Shown: in pieces, positions 7,770-16,627 of the stretch
How positions within the stretch are numbered: position 1 is the stretch's first letter
How the letters are laid out: each line of letters begins with the position of its first letter
From: an uncultured Bacilli bacterium
GTDB taxonomy: Bacteria; Bacillota_I; Bacilli_A; RF39; UBA660
Assembly: GCA_944359625.1 (NCBI GenBank)
Contig: CALVSW010000003.1
Location: 1 to 42,173 of the forward strand
DNA length: 42,173 nucleotides
Direction: 5' to 3'
The notes under the pieces: model-generated
What the model was told of the DNA's origin: nothing
The model's input: the letters and a program-made list of their open reading frames with translations, nothing else
Databases searched by the model: none
Position numbers and translations under genes: made by a program

Positions 7770-8249
7770 CTAAAATATCCAACCACCATAAATAGCTTTA
7801 GGATAAAACTTTAACATTGATTTCCATTGGACTATAAAAACATCTGCAATTGGATATACCATTTTTCCTGATTTTGTCGGAAATTCACTATTAGCAAAAG
7901 TTTCTATAAAAATTACTTTTTTTCTAAAAAAATGCGCTATATAACACATAGGAACGGTATTATGAGTTCCCGTTGTTACTACTACATCAGGTTTTATCTT
8001 AAAAAAATAATATAATGATTTTAAACAATTAATAAAGAATTTAAAGGGATATAATATTTTAGCTTTTAACGTCGTATAAGTACCAGTTACTAAATAATAT
8101 ACACGATTATCAAACTTGGATTTTAAAGATAAATTACTTGGCGTTTTTTCCGTAATTAAATAATAATCATATTTTTTAAAACACGAAGATAATTGTAGTA
8201 ATTCATTTAAATGACCACCAGTACTAGCAATAAATATTACTTTTTTCAT
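7770..8249 (-). CDS. Glycosyltransferase subunit, PssD/Alg14-like
   Basis: This 159-residue protein has the Alg14/PssD pattern. An N-terminal strand leads into ASTGGHLNELL (GGH at 11-13). A hydrophobic, membrane-associating stretch follows near residues 68-90, then VVVTTGTHNTVP and VIFIETFANSE. In eukaryotes and streptococcal capsule systems this subunit anchors the Alg13/PssE-like catalytic partner at the membrane. That partner follows immediately. The ATG has an AAAGGATGG ribosome site, and a good promoter (TTGGCA-17-TATAAT) lies upstream, so the pair can be transcribed separately from the polymerase gene. Confidence 0.87.
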   Translation of the reverse strand: MKKVIFIASTGGHLNELLQLSSCFKKYDYYLITEKTPSNLSLKSKFDNRVYYLVTGTYTTLKAKILYPFKFFINCLKSLYYFFKIKPDVVVTTGTHNTVPMCYIAHFFRKKVIFIETFANSEFPTKSGKMVYPIADVFIVQWKSMLKFYPKAIYGGWIF

Positions 8250-8273
8250 ATAGATACCATCCTTTATATTTAA

Positions 8274-8302
8274 ATTATAATATTTTTAATAAATATTGCC
8301 AA
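8274..8302 (-). promoter_or_regulatory. SigmaA promoter of the pssD-pssE-like pair
   Basis: The minus strand reads TTGGCA, exactly 17 bp and a perfect TATAAT in the gap between the polymerase gene and the Alg14-like gene. This is one of the best -35/-10 pairs in the window. Confidence 0.7.
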
Positions 8303-8318
8303 GATAAAGACAATTTTA

Positions 8319-9512
8319 TTAATTATTTTTAGTTAGTATAAAATTTAATCCTAAGTAAATAGAAACGCAAGTACTTGTTAAAATATGTCCTGTAAAAAGA
8401 GAAACAAAGATTAACAAAATAAATGAAAATAAATAAATAGATTTTAATTTGGCTTTTTTTATACCTTTTATCATAATCATTAAATAAATAAAGATTCCTA
8501 ATATTCCTATACTATAAAAAATATCAAATATATCTATTTCTATAAGTTTAAGGTTTAATAAAGTAGTTTCTCCTAAACCAAAAATATAGGTTATAAATTG
8601 AGAGTTACAATATATTTCATTAATATTTTCTAAAATATTTAAACGACCAGAAAATATTATATTATCAATAACTTCTATTTTTAAAAAATCTGTTAATGAA
8701 TTAACATTAAAGAATTTTAAAGCTAAAAGTATATTTTTATATAGGGGCATTGAAGGAACAACTATTATTATTAAAATTAATAAAATAGTAGCAATTAATA
8801 TACTAATTAATATATTTTTTAAAACATCTTTTTTAAATATTTTAAATATTTTTGGTATTAAGAAATATAATAATACAATTATACTTCCTAATAGTATAGT
8901 CTTAGTACCTATTAAATAAATGCAAAAGATTGTTTCAATTGCTATAAATATTTTTAAAAATACATTTCTATTATTTGATAGATAATGTATAATCCATGGC
9001 AACATAGCAAGTATTACCGCACTTATTTCATTTCCACCATTAAATAGACCATAATAACCTGATTTACCAGGATAATATTCACTTGCATATACTCCTATAT
9101 GTAAAAAATATGGAACTATAATAAAATTAAGATATATTAAATAAACTTTAAATATTAATGAAAGATTAATTTTTTTATTTTCATATAACTGAAAAAATAA
9201 AATTACTAATGGTAAATAAAAAATTTGAAATAAATTAGCTATTTCTTGATAAATACTATTATTAGTAAATAAAATAATATAAACTACATCTATAACAAAA
9301 TATCCTAGAAGTATATAAAATAATAATTTTTTTCGACATTTTTTATAAAGCCAAAAAGAAATAATTACTAAAAATAAACCTCTTGTAATTACAGAAATAG
9401 AAATAATTTTAATTGGACTACGTATTTGATACATAGTGATAGCATCAATAAAGGGTTGAATAATTATAAATATAAAAATTAATTTGTCAAATAACTTACT
9501 ACTAAACTTCAT
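8319..9512 (-). CDS. O-antigen ligase/polymerase-like membrane protein
   Basis: The 397-residue protein is almost entirely hydrophobic, with roughly ten to twelve membrane segments. One larger extracytoplasmic loop lies near residues 255-300, between the segment ending VVPSMPLY and the later helices. The segment YYPGKSGYYGLFNGGNE resembles the conserved loop before the WaaL/Wzy domain. These features and its place beside three glycosyltransferase genes point to a polysaccharide polymerase or ligase. Family members are very divergent, so substrate and even ligase versus polymerase cannot be decided. An AGGTAAAACAT ribosome site precedes the ATG. Confidence 0.75.
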   Translation of the reverse strand: MKFSSKLFDKLIFIFIIIQPFIDAITMYQIRSPIKIISISVITRGLFLVIISFWLYKKCRKKLLFYILLGYFVIDVVYIILFTNNSIYQEIANLFQIFYLPLVILFFQLYENKKINLSLIFKVYLIYLNFIIVPYFLHIGVYASEYYPGKSGYYGLFNGGNEISAVILAMLPWIIHYLSNNRNVFLKIFIAIETIFCIYLIGTKTILLGSIIVLLYFLIPKIFKIFKKDVLKNILISILIATILLILIIIVVPSMPLYKNILLALKFFNVNSLTDFLKIEVIDNIIFSGRLNILENINEIYCNSQFITYIFGLGETTLLNLKLIEIDIFDIFYSIGILGIFIYLMIMIKGIKKAKLKSIYLFSFILLIFVSLFTGHILTSTCVSIYLGLNFILTKNN

Positions 9513-9521
9513 ATGTTTTAC

Positions 9522-10649
9522 CTACTTTAATATTTTATTCCATAAAGGCATTACTTCTTTCGGTGTATATTGAAAAGCCTTCTTTCTAGCTTCTTGACCC
9601 ATTTTAATACGTAAATTATAATCATTAATAAGTTTTTCTAATTTATTTAAGTATGCATTTTTATCCCTATTAGGAATTAAATATCCATTTAAACCATCAT
9701 TTATAATTTCTTTTGCACCTTCTGCTGAATCAAATGCTATTAATGGTATTCCAAAACTACTAGCCTCTAATAAGACTATCCCAAAACTTTCTGTAAAAGA
9801 AGTCATTAAATATATAGATGATTTAGCTAAAATATTATTAATATATTCTGTATTTTTAAAACCATGTAAAGTTATATATTTAGATAAATTATTTTCTTTA
9901 ATATAATTAATTAAATTTTCTTTCTCGTCCCCATCACCAATAATATCTAAATGCCAATCAGGATATTTATTAAATATACTCTTTGAAATATTTAAAAGAT
10001 CTATATATCCTTTTTCTTTTGCTAAACGACCAATACTAATTAGTCTTTTTTCTGTTAATTTAGATTTTTCACTAGGTATTTCATCTATTGTATTTGGTAT
10101 ATAAATACAATTACAATTTGTATTTTTCAGTAACTTTTCATAATCTTTTTGCAATTCTTGTGAAACTAAGACAAAATAATTTAAGTTTTTTACACTTTGA
10201 GCTGTTTTTTTTGCTAATTTTAAATTACCATGATAATGATTATGTTCCCAACCAATTGTTAAGACATTCTTTTTTTTGCTTTTAGAAAGAATCTTATTAA
10301 ACAATAACCTACTAGATATTATTATGTTACTATCAGATGTTTTAATATAATTAATCATTGTTTTTTTTCGTAAATATAGAATCTTTATACTTTTAATACC
10401 TTCTTTTAAAATTTTTAATATGCCTTTTTCTTTTATTGCTGTTTTAAATTCTTCTTTATTAGGAACAAAAGAATTTAAATAGACAACTTTAACTCTTTTA
10501 TCTAAATTAAAAGCAGGTTTATCACTTATCTTATATGTACAAGCTATTTCTACTTTAAAGTCATTGCATAAATAGTTAGCTAAAGTTGTAATAGCTTTTT
10601 CTATACCACCATAATTTAAATGTAATGCTAAAATAGATACTTTTTTCAT
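9522..10649 (-). CDS. Glycosyltransferase family 4 (GT-B fold)
   Basis: The 375-residue protein is a retaining GT4-type enzyme. The N-terminal Rossmann half begins MKKVSILALHLNYGGIEKA, with the Gly-Gly donor loop. The C-terminal half has ISIGRLAKEKGYIDLL, then DGDEKENL, and the diagnostic ESFGIVLLEASSFGIPLIAF motif with the glutamates that bind the nucleotide sugar. It is the first gene of a four-gene polysaccharide cluster, with its own extended -10 promoter and a GGAGACT ribosome site. It probably adds a sugar to a lipid-linked glycan on the cytoplasmic side. Donor and acceptor cannot be assigned. Confidence 0.9.
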   Translation of the reverse strand: MKKVSILALHLNYGGIEKAITTLANYLCNDFKVEIACTYKISDKPAFNLDKRVKVVYLNSFVPNKEEFKTAIKEKGILKILKEGIKSIKILYLRKKTMINYIKTSDSNIIISSRLLFNKILSKSKKKNVLTIGWEHNHYHGNLKLAKKTAQSVKNLNYFVLVSQELQKDYEKLLKNTNCNCIYIPNTIDEIPSEKSKLTEKRLISIGRLAKEKGYIDLLNISKSIFNKYPDWHLDIIGDGDEKENLINYIKENNLSKYITLHGFKNTEYINNILAKSSIYLMTSFTESFGIVLLEASSFGIPLIAFDSAEGAKEIINDGLNGYLIPNRDKNAYLNKLEKLINDYNLRIKMGQEARKKAFQYTPKEVMPLWNKILK

Positions 10650-10674
10650 TTTATAGTCTCCTTAATATAAAGAC

Positions 10675-10683
10675 ATTATATCA
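10675..10683 (-). promoter_or_regulatory. Extended -10 promoter of the polysaccharide cluster
   Basis: The minus strand reads TGATATAAT between the rsmA terminator and the GT4 start. No good -35 is visible. With the terminator just before it, this marks the start of a separate transcription unit. Confidence 0.55.
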
Positions 10684-10723
10684 AACAAAAAGTAATTTTG
10701 GCTACATTCCAAAATTACTTTTT
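10682..10723 (-). terminator. Intrinsic terminator built into the rsmA 3' end
   Basis: A perfect 15-bp stem (10687-10701 with 10709-10723) and 7-nt loop end in a T-rich tail. The 5' arm encodes the last residues of RsmA and the loop holds its stop codon. Confidence 0.88.
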
Positions 10724-11493
10724 AGACTTTTATATATATCTATAAATTCTATTAATGTTAAATCTTCCGCTCTATTTGTTAAATCATGATTATACCTTTT
10801 TAAAACTTCAGAAATAGTACTTAAATTATAATTACTTAAATTATTTTTAAGATTTTTTCTTTTGAATTTAAAGCATTGTTTAACAAATGCAAAAAGATCT
10901 TTTGGATTAATAAATTCATTACTAGATTTTTTTGTTAATTTTATTATTGCACTATCAACTTTTGGCTGGGGATAAAAGCATTCCTTAGGAACATTACATA
11001 TTTTTTTAACATCATAATAATAATTTAAATACACTGTGAAATAGCCGTATTCATTAGTCCCACATTTAGCTGCAAAACGATCGGCAACTTCTTTTTGAAC
11101 CATCAATACCATTTCTCCAACTTTAATATTAGAATTAATTATCTTTTCAATAATTGGTGTTGTAATATAATATGGTATATTAGCAACTACATATATATTT
11201 TCATAATCTTTAACATAATCTGATAAATTTACAGATAAAAAATCCTTATAAATTATCTTTAAACGGGAAGATTTTATTTTATCCAATTCTTCTTTTGCTT
11301 CTAAATCAATTTCAAATGCTAAAATATCAGCATCTAATAATACTAATTTTTTAGTTAATGCACCATGTCCAGGGCCAATTTCAATTATTAAACTTTTTGG
11401 CTTAACTGTAATATTACTTATAATTTCGTTTAAAGTCTTATCGTCTTTTAAAAAATTCTGACCATATCTTTTTTTAAATTTAAAATTACTCAT
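10702..11493 (-). CDS. rsmA: 16S rRNA dimethyladenosine transferase RsmA (KsgA)
   Basis: RsmA dimethylates two adjacent adenosines in the 3' terminal hairpin of 16S rRNA during 30S maturation. The 263-residue protein has the N-terminal YGQNFLKD motif, the SAM-binding EIGPGHGALT (residues 38-47), and NIPYYITTP (105-113), the catalytic motif IV. It follows a 3D-domain gene by 5 bp and tatD beyond it, as in Bacillus (tatD-yabE-rnmV-ksgA); rnmV, the 5S rRNA maturase gene, is missing. No clear ribosome site precedes the ATG, so translation may be coupled to the upstream gene. Confidence 0.97.
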   Translation of the reverse strand: MSNFKFKKRYGQNFLKDDKTLNEIISNITVKPKSLIIEIGPGHGALTKKLVLLDADILAFEIDLEAKEELDKIKSSRLKIIYKDFLSVNLSDYVKDYENIYVVANIPYYITTPIIEKIINSNIKVGEMVLMVQKEVADRFAAKCGTNEYGYFTVYLNYYYDVKKICNVPKECFYPQPKVDSAIIKLTKKSSNEFINPKDLFAFVKQCFKFKRKNLKNNLSNYNLSTISEVLKRYNHDLTNRAEDLTLIEFIDIYKSLKSNFGM

Positions 11494-11498
11494 AAAAT

Positions 11499-12041
11499 TT
11501 AATCGTTATTTGCACCCCATCCTTCTCTTAAAATATCATAGTTTACTATTGAACGACCAACATACTTATAAGCATACTCTTCACTTTCTGTTAACAAATC
11601 TAAATTATTACGACCAACACCTCTATCAAGTACTATAGCATAAAAGGGTTCATCTGTATTTTTATAATCATTTATTCGAACAATCGTTCCACAAGGAATT
11701 GATGTTGAAGATGCAACAATATTTAATTCACCATAAGTATCATCTACATAAGTCACATTTCCATTTAAGACATCTAAATTGGGCATACAAGCTAAACGGC
11801 CAGTACACAAAGGGCAATCTGCCGCATATCCAGTTAAATACCCAGTATATGAATCTTTAGCAGAATATAAATCATTTTTAATATTTTCCTCAATTTTTTT
11901 GGCCATAGAACTTAAATCTAATGTTAAGTTCATATTAGAATTACTCACTTTTACTAAATTATTGTTTGATGTAGAAACTAATAAAGTTAAAAATGCTCCC
12001 ATCATCACTACTTTTGCACCTTTAATAATCTTTTGTTTCAT
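11499..12041 (-). CDS. 3D (Asp-Asp-Asp) domain cell-wall protein, YabE-like
   Basis: The 180-residue protein has a short N-terminal hydrophobic stretch (about residues 9-24) that could be a signal peptide or anchor. A C-terminal 3D domain follows, with NIVASSTSIPCGT, VLDRG (139-141) and NNLDLL (Asp148). This is the double-psi barrel of resuscitation-factor-like and MltA-like lytic enzymes. Position between tatD and rsmA matches Bacillus yabE, but the DUF348 and G5 domains of YabE are absent. A Cys cluster CPLCTGRLAC (residues 76-85) precedes the domain. The ATG at 12041 is chosen over an upstream TTG because GAGGTGG lies 9 bp before it. It probably acts on peptidoglycan outside the membrane. 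Confidence 0.82.
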   Translation of the reverse strand: MKQKIIKGAKVVMMGAFLTLLVSTSNNNLVKVSNSNMNLTLDLSSMAKKIEENIKNDLYSAKDSYTGYLTGYAADCPLCTGRLACMPNLDVLNGNVTYVDDTYGELNIVASSTSIPCGTIVRINDYKNTDEPFYAIVLDRGVGRNNLDLLTESEEYAYKYVGRSIVNYDILREGWGANND

Positions 12042-12086
12042 TAAAGTAATCCACCTCAAATCAACTAAATAGTAACATAATTATGT

Positions 12087-12824
12087 TTAAATGTCAAAAA
12101 CTCGCTTAACATTTTTACTGGTAATTTCTGCAATTTGAGCAACATCTACATTATATATATGAGCTAAAAAAGTAACAATTTCTTTTATATGACACGGCTC
12201 ATTTTTTTGTCCCCTATAAGGAGTAGGTGTTAAATAAGGAGAATCAGTTTCTAATATTATAGATTCTAATGGAATAAATGGTAAAATTTCTTTTAATTTA
12301 CAATTTTTAAAAGTTACAACTCCATTAATTCCTAATAAAAAGCCCATACTTATATATTTTTTTGCCGTTTCTAAACTTCCACTAAAAGAATGAATAACAC
12401 CTTTTACTTTATAATTACTTAATATTTCGATAGTATCCATAGTAGCATCACGACTATGAATAACAACTGGTAAATTTAAGCTGGTAGCTATATCTAATTG
12501 CTTTTTAAAAACTATAATTTGTTCTTCTTTCTTTTCTTTTCCATAATGGTAATCTAACCCTATTTCGCCAATCGCAACAATTTTATTATTTAAATTGTTA
12601 AAGATATTATAATCAAAATTTTCTAAACAATTTTCAGGATGAAGACCAATGGTACCATAAACATTAGAAAATTCAGTTGTTGTTTTTAAAACTTCTAAAC
12701 TACTCAAATAGTTATAAGCCGAATTAATAATTATATTAACATTTGCTTTTTTAGCATTTGCAAGCACTTCAGGTATATCATTATAATACTCTTTTAGAAC
12801 ATGACAATGTGAATCTATAAGCAT
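12087..12824 (-). CDS. tatD: TatD family metal-dependent hydrolase (YabD)
   Basis: TatD proteins are TIM-barrel metal-dependent nucleases; the Bacillus member is often called YabD. The 245-residue product shows the metal ligands in order: DSHCH (His6, His8), GEIGLDYHY with Glu, VVIHSRDA with His, VIHSFSGS with His, and LETDSPYLTP with Asp. A longer reading to 12863 exists, but the ATG at 12824 has AAGGAG at ideal spacing and gives the normal start MLIDSHCH. The short leader contains a perfect Noc-binding site directly upstream of the ribosome site. Its genomic partner rnmV is missing. Confidence 0.95.
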   Translation of the reverse strand: MLIDSHCHVLKEYYNDIPEVLANAKKANVNIIINSAYNYLSSLEVLKTTTEFSNVYGTIGLHPENCLENFDYNIFNNLNNKIVAIGEIGLDYHYGKEKKEEQIIVFKKQLDIATSLNLPVVIHSRDATMDTIEILSNYKVKGVIHSFSGSLETAKKYISMGFLLGINGVVTFKNCKLKEILPFIPLESIILETDSPYLTPTPYRGQKNEPCHIKEIVTFLAHIYNVDVAQIAEITSKNVKRVFDI

Positions 12825-12840
12825 AATTTCACTCCTTAAT

Positions 12841-12854
12841 ATTTCCCGGGAAAT
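12841..12854. promoter_or_regulatory. Noc-binding site (NBS) upstream of tatD
   Basis: Perfect ATTTCCCGGGAAAT, identical to the Bacillus Noc consensus, inside a 20-bp palindrome (12838-12857). It lies between the spoVT terminator and the tatD ribosome site; a second partial half-site (AAATATTTCCC) follows. Confidence 0.85.
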
Positions 12855-12861
12855 ATTTCCC

Positions 12862-12900
12862 AAAATAAAATAGTAATTAAATTATACATTTAATTACTAT
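12862..12900 (-). terminator. Intrinsic terminator after spoVT
   Basis: A perfect 13-bp stem (12870-12882 with 12888-12900) has a 5-nt loop and a T-rich tail on the minus strand, two bases after the spoVT stop codon. Confidence 0.8.
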
Positions 12901-12902
12901 TT

Positions 12903-13343
12903 TTAGCAAGTTATATCACTATAATTCATCAATATAGAATTAATTACTTTAACAATTTCTTCATTACAATTACTATTACCTAAAAGAATAAAACCTTCAA
13001 TATTAGAATCTATAATTATTGGTTTATAACTTAAATTATAATTATCTAATTCTCCTGAAAAAATTTTTTTTATATCAATATCAATATTTTTATTATTAAA
13101 AATTATATTATCTCGATTTGTAGCAATTAACGTATAGTTAAAGTTTTGATCAATTATTTTTAATAATTTAATAATAAAGTCATCAAAATTATTTATAGCT
13201 TTTGATTTAGAAATTTTAATGGTGTTATTATCTATAGATACTTCTAAACTATCATTTGCTTTTATAGATAATCTTTTGCGTATATCTCTAGGAATTACAA
13301 TTCTTCCAAGTTCATCAATTCTTTTAATTGAACCATTATTCAT
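12903..13343 (-). CDS. spoVT: AbrB-type stage V sporulation regulator SpoVT
   Basis: SpoVT is a forespore transcription factor that tunes SigmaG genes. The N-terminal swapped-hairpin DNA-binding domain is clear: IKRIDELGRIVIPRDIRKRL, residues about 5-24. The C-terminal part (about residues 50-146) would be the GAF-like regulatory domain. It is shorter and more divergent than in Bacillus SpoVT (146 residues here against about 178). It follows mfd as in Bacillus, which supports spoVT over abrB or other paralogues. An AGAGAGGT ribosome site precedes the ATG and a strong terminator follows. Confidence 0.83.
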   Translation of the reverse strand: MNNGSIKRIDELGRIVIPRDIRKRLSIKANDSLEVSIDNNTIKISKSKAINNFDDFIIKLLKIIDQNFNYTLIATNRDNIIFNNKNIDIDIKKIFSGELDNYNLSYKPIIIDSNIEGFILLGNSNCNEEIVKVINSILMNYSDITC

Positions 13344-13383
13344 ATTTACCTCTCTATAAATAGAATAACCAAAAAATATTTTT

Positions 13384-16300
13384 TTATTCAGTTTTATTAT
13401 ATTCAGATATTAATAGATTTAATATATCTACTAAATAGTAAACAAAATGCTTTTCCAAATTTTTAAATAGGATTGTTATATAAACTCTATTATTTAAAGA
13501 TTTAAGTTTTGCTGTAGGGCATATATTATAAATTTGCAAAAATATCTTTTCAAATTTTAATTTCATTACAATAGGACTTGGTATTTCAATTTCTACTAAA
13601 TTTTCATTTTGCTTAACTTTTGTGATTTGAAGAGTATTAGCTAATTTTTCAAACCATTCTTCATACATATAAATTCTTAAATTTTCATCAAAATTTCCAA
13701 AACGATCACGTATTTCTTTTTCTACTTCAATTAACTTATCATAACTATCAATTTCATTAATTTTTTGATGAATTTCAATACGTAATGATTCATCGGACAC
13801 GTAATTGTTACTTATGTGGGTGTCTACTGATATTAATGACTCGTTACTATCATCAAAATCCTCAACTTTCTCACCTTTTAATCGTTTTACCTCATCGTCA
13901 ACCATTTTCATATATAAATCTAATCCTACGGCATCTACAAAACCTGCTTGACTACTGCCAAGAATATCACCAGCACCACGTAATGCTAAATCTCTCATCG
14001 CAATACGATACCCACTACCCAATTCGGTAAATTCTTTTATAGCATTTAATCTTTTTATAGCAATATCATTTAACATTTTATCTTTTTTATATAACAAATA
14101 GGCATATGCTATTTTATCACTACGACCTACGCGTCCTCGAATTTGATATAATTGACTTAATCCAAATCGATCAGCATCATAAATAATTAACGTATTGGCA
14201 TTAGATATATCAATACCAGTTTCTATTATAGTAGTACATAAAAGTATATCAAATTCATGTTCTACAAATTTTTCCATAACATTTTCTAATTGAACCTTAG
14301 TCATTTGCCCATGGGCTATAACAATTTTAGCCTCCGGCACAAGTTGTTGCAATGCAATTTTTTTACTTTCAATAGATTCGACTCTATTATAAAGTATAAA
14401 TATTTGCCCATTTCTTGCAAGTTCTTTATATATTGCCTCTTTAATTATTAATTCATCCTCTTTTATAACATAAGTTTGTACAGGATAGCGATTTACTGGA
14501 GGAGTATCAATAATTGATAAATCACGTAATCCCGACATTGCCATTTTTAAAGTACGTGGTATAGGCGTTGCTGATAAAGTTAAAACATTAACATCATTTT
14601 TTAATTCTTTTAATTTTTCTTTATGTTGAACGCCAAATCTTTGCTCCTCATCTACGATTAATAGTCCTAATTTTTTATATTTAACATCTGCACTTAATAA
14701 ACGATGAGTTCCAAATATTATGTCTATTTTTCCAGTTGCCAAATTATCAAGAATTTTTTTAGTCTCATTAGGAGCTGTAAATCTATTTAATAAGGCAATT
14801 TCTACAGGAAAATCTTTAAAACGTTTTATTGCATTTTCATATTGTTGTTTAGATAAAATAGTTGTTGGGCATAAATAAGCTACTTGATAATTATTGACAA
14901 TTGTCTTAAAAGCTGCTCTAAAAGCAACTTCAGTTTTTCCAAAGCCAACATCACCGCATAATAATCTATCCATTGGTATTGAACTTTCTAAGTCCTTATT
15001 TACATCTTTGAAAGCTTTAACTTGGTCAATTGTAGGGGCGTATTGAAATTCACTATCAAAAATAGTTTCTATTTCATAAGTCTTGTAAGCATCTCCCTTT
15101 ATTTTTGCACGGGCAGCATAAAGCTTTATTAACTCCATAGAAATATCTTTAATTTTCTTGGATATATTATTTTTTGTAATAGTCCAAGATTTGCTATTTA
15201 ATTTATTTATTTTAGGAACTATACCATCTTTAGAAGAATATTTAAATATAGAGCTAATTTTTTCTACAGGAACATATACTTTATCATTTCCAGCATATAA
15301 TATTGTAAGATAATCTTTTTTTATACCACTTTTACTTAATGTTGTAATGCCATTATATATTCCGATACCATGAGCTTGATGAACTACATAATCACCAATA
15401 GTTAAATCAGAAAAATTTCTAATTCTCTTCCCAATTTTATATGTATTTTTATACTTTATCTCTTTAGGTAAATTTTTTTCAATATCGTATTCTGATATAA
15501 TTATATAATTATCTATTTCAAATCCCTTAGTAATTTTTAAATTTATTATATTAATTTGATTTGATTTAATATTATTTTCATTTGTTATAATTGCATTGGG
15601 AAATAAATCTAAAATATTATCTATTTCAAGTTTATTCGATAAATAAAATATTATTGTTTTGTTTTTGGATAATCCTTGTTTAACAAATTCTTTTAATAAA
15701 TTAAAATTAGAATTAAAATTATCTATTTCTCTTGATTCATAATTATAACTTTCTGAAATATCCGATTTTAATCTATCTAAATATATTTTTTTAGAAATAT
15801 TTAAATCTTCAATTTCAAACATTTCTTTTTCATTAGAGATATTGTTTTCAAGATGATAACTAAGTATATCATTAAGTAATTTTTTATAACCGGAAATAAT
15901 TTGTTCTCTTTCAATAAAGAAAACAAAAGGATTATTTAAGTAGTCAATAATTGAACTTTTATTTTTAGTTTCAACTTCTTTAAAAGGCAAGATTTTAATT
16001 TCTGATATTTCATTTATTGATAATTGTGTATTTTCATCAAAATATCTAATAGAATCAATTTCATCACCAAAAAATTCAATTCTAATTGGATGCTCTTTTT
16101 CTATTATAAATAAGTCGATAATAAATCCACGAACTGCATACTCACCAGTTATAGTTACCATAATATCCTTATTATATCCAAAATCTTCTAAAGTTTGAAC
16201 TAATGTATCCCTTTTTATTGTATCCCCTTTTTTTAACATTAAATTAGATTTATTAAATTCTTCTTTGCTTGGTAAAAAATGTAATAATCCCATTAAATTT

Positions 16301-16608
16301 GTAATTACAACACTTTTCTTTCCATTAATATTATTAATTGTTTCTAATCTATTTATTTTAAATTCTGGAGAAGTTGCTAAAGCTTTAGATATTATAAAAT
16401 CGTCCATGGGAAATAAATAGCAATCTTTAATGTACGTAGAAATAATTGAATAATATTTATTTGCTTCATATAAAGTATCAGTTACAATTAGGACATTATC
16501 TAAATTATTATTAAAATAATTCAAAATGTAAAAAGAGCTTAATTCTTGAGTTAAGCCTAAAATTTCTATATTATTTTTATATATAAATTTATTATTTAAA
16601 AAATTCAT
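13384..16608 (-). CDS. mfd: Transcription-repair coupling factor Mfd
   Basis: Mfd removes stalled RNA polymerase from DNA and recruits UvrA for nucleotide excision repair. The 1074-residue protein has a UvrB-like N-terminal region and the RNA-polymerase-interaction domain containing IGDYVVHQAHGIGIYNG. The RecG-like translocase follows, with Walker A CGDVGFGKTE near residue 553, DEEQRFG as Walker B, and IIETGIDISNANT and QIRGRVGRS as helicase motifs V and VI. The TRCF C-terminal domain ends the protein. It is somewhat shorter than Bacillus Mfd. It sits between pth and spoVT; the small Bacillus gene fin (yabK) that normally separates pth and mfd is missing. Confidence 0.98.
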   Translation of the reverse strand: MNFLNNKFIYKNNIEILGLTQELSSFYILNYFNNNLDNVLIVTDTLYEANKYYSIISTYIKDCYLFPMDDFIISKALATSPEFKINRLETINNINGKKSVVITNLMGLLHFLPSKEEFNKSNLMLKKGDTIKRDTLVQTLEDFGYNKDIMVTITGEYAVRGFIIDLFIIEKEHPIRIEFFGDEIDSIRYFDENTQLSINEISEIKILPFKEVETKNKSSIIDYLNNPFVFFIEREQIISGYKKLLNDILSYHLENNISNEKEMFEIEDLNISKKIYLDRLKSDISESYNYESREIDNFNSNFNLLKEFVKQGLSKNKTIIFYLSNKLEIDNILDLFPNAIITNENNIKSNQINIINLKITKGFEIDNYIIISEYDIEKNLPKEIKYKNTYKIGKRIRNFSDLTIGDYVVHQAHGIGIYNGITTLSKSGIKKDYLTILYAGNDKVYVPVEKISSIFKYSSKDGIVPKINKLNSKSWTITKNNISKKIKDISMELIKLYAARAKIKGDAYKTYEIETIFDSEFQYAPTIDQVKAFKDVNKDLESSIPMDRLLCGDVGFGKTEVAFRAAFKTIVNNYQVAYLCPTTILSKQQYENAIKRFKDFPVEIALLNRFTAPNETKKILDNLATGKIDIIFGTHRLLSADVKYKKLGLLIVDEEQRFGVQHKEKLKELKNDVNVLTLSATPIPRTLKMAMSGLRDLSIIDTPPVNRYPVQTYVIKEDELIIKEAIYKELARNGQIFILYNRVESIESKKIALQQLVPEAKIVIAHGQMTKVQLENVMEKFVEHEFDILLCTTIIETGIDISNANTLIIYDADRFGLSQLYQIRGRVGRSDKIAYAYLLYKKDKMLNDIAIKRLNAIKEFTELGSGYRIAMRDLALRGAGDILGSSQAGFVDAVGLDLYMKMVDDEVKRLKGEKVEDFDDSNESLISVDTHISNNYVSDESLRIEIHQKINEIDSYDKLIEVEKEIRDRFGNFDENLRIYMYEEWFEKLANTLQITKVKQNENLVEIEIPSPIVMKLKFEKIFLQIYNICPTAKLKSLNNRVYITILFKNLEKHFVYYLVDILNLLISEYNKTE

Positions 16609-16627
16609 AATTATTACCTTATCTAAA

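Noticed and set aside
11779-12072. Open frame of 97 codons on the plus strand over the 3D gene
   Set aside because: Antisense to a well-supported 3D-domain gene and to its start region; no protein family is recognisable.
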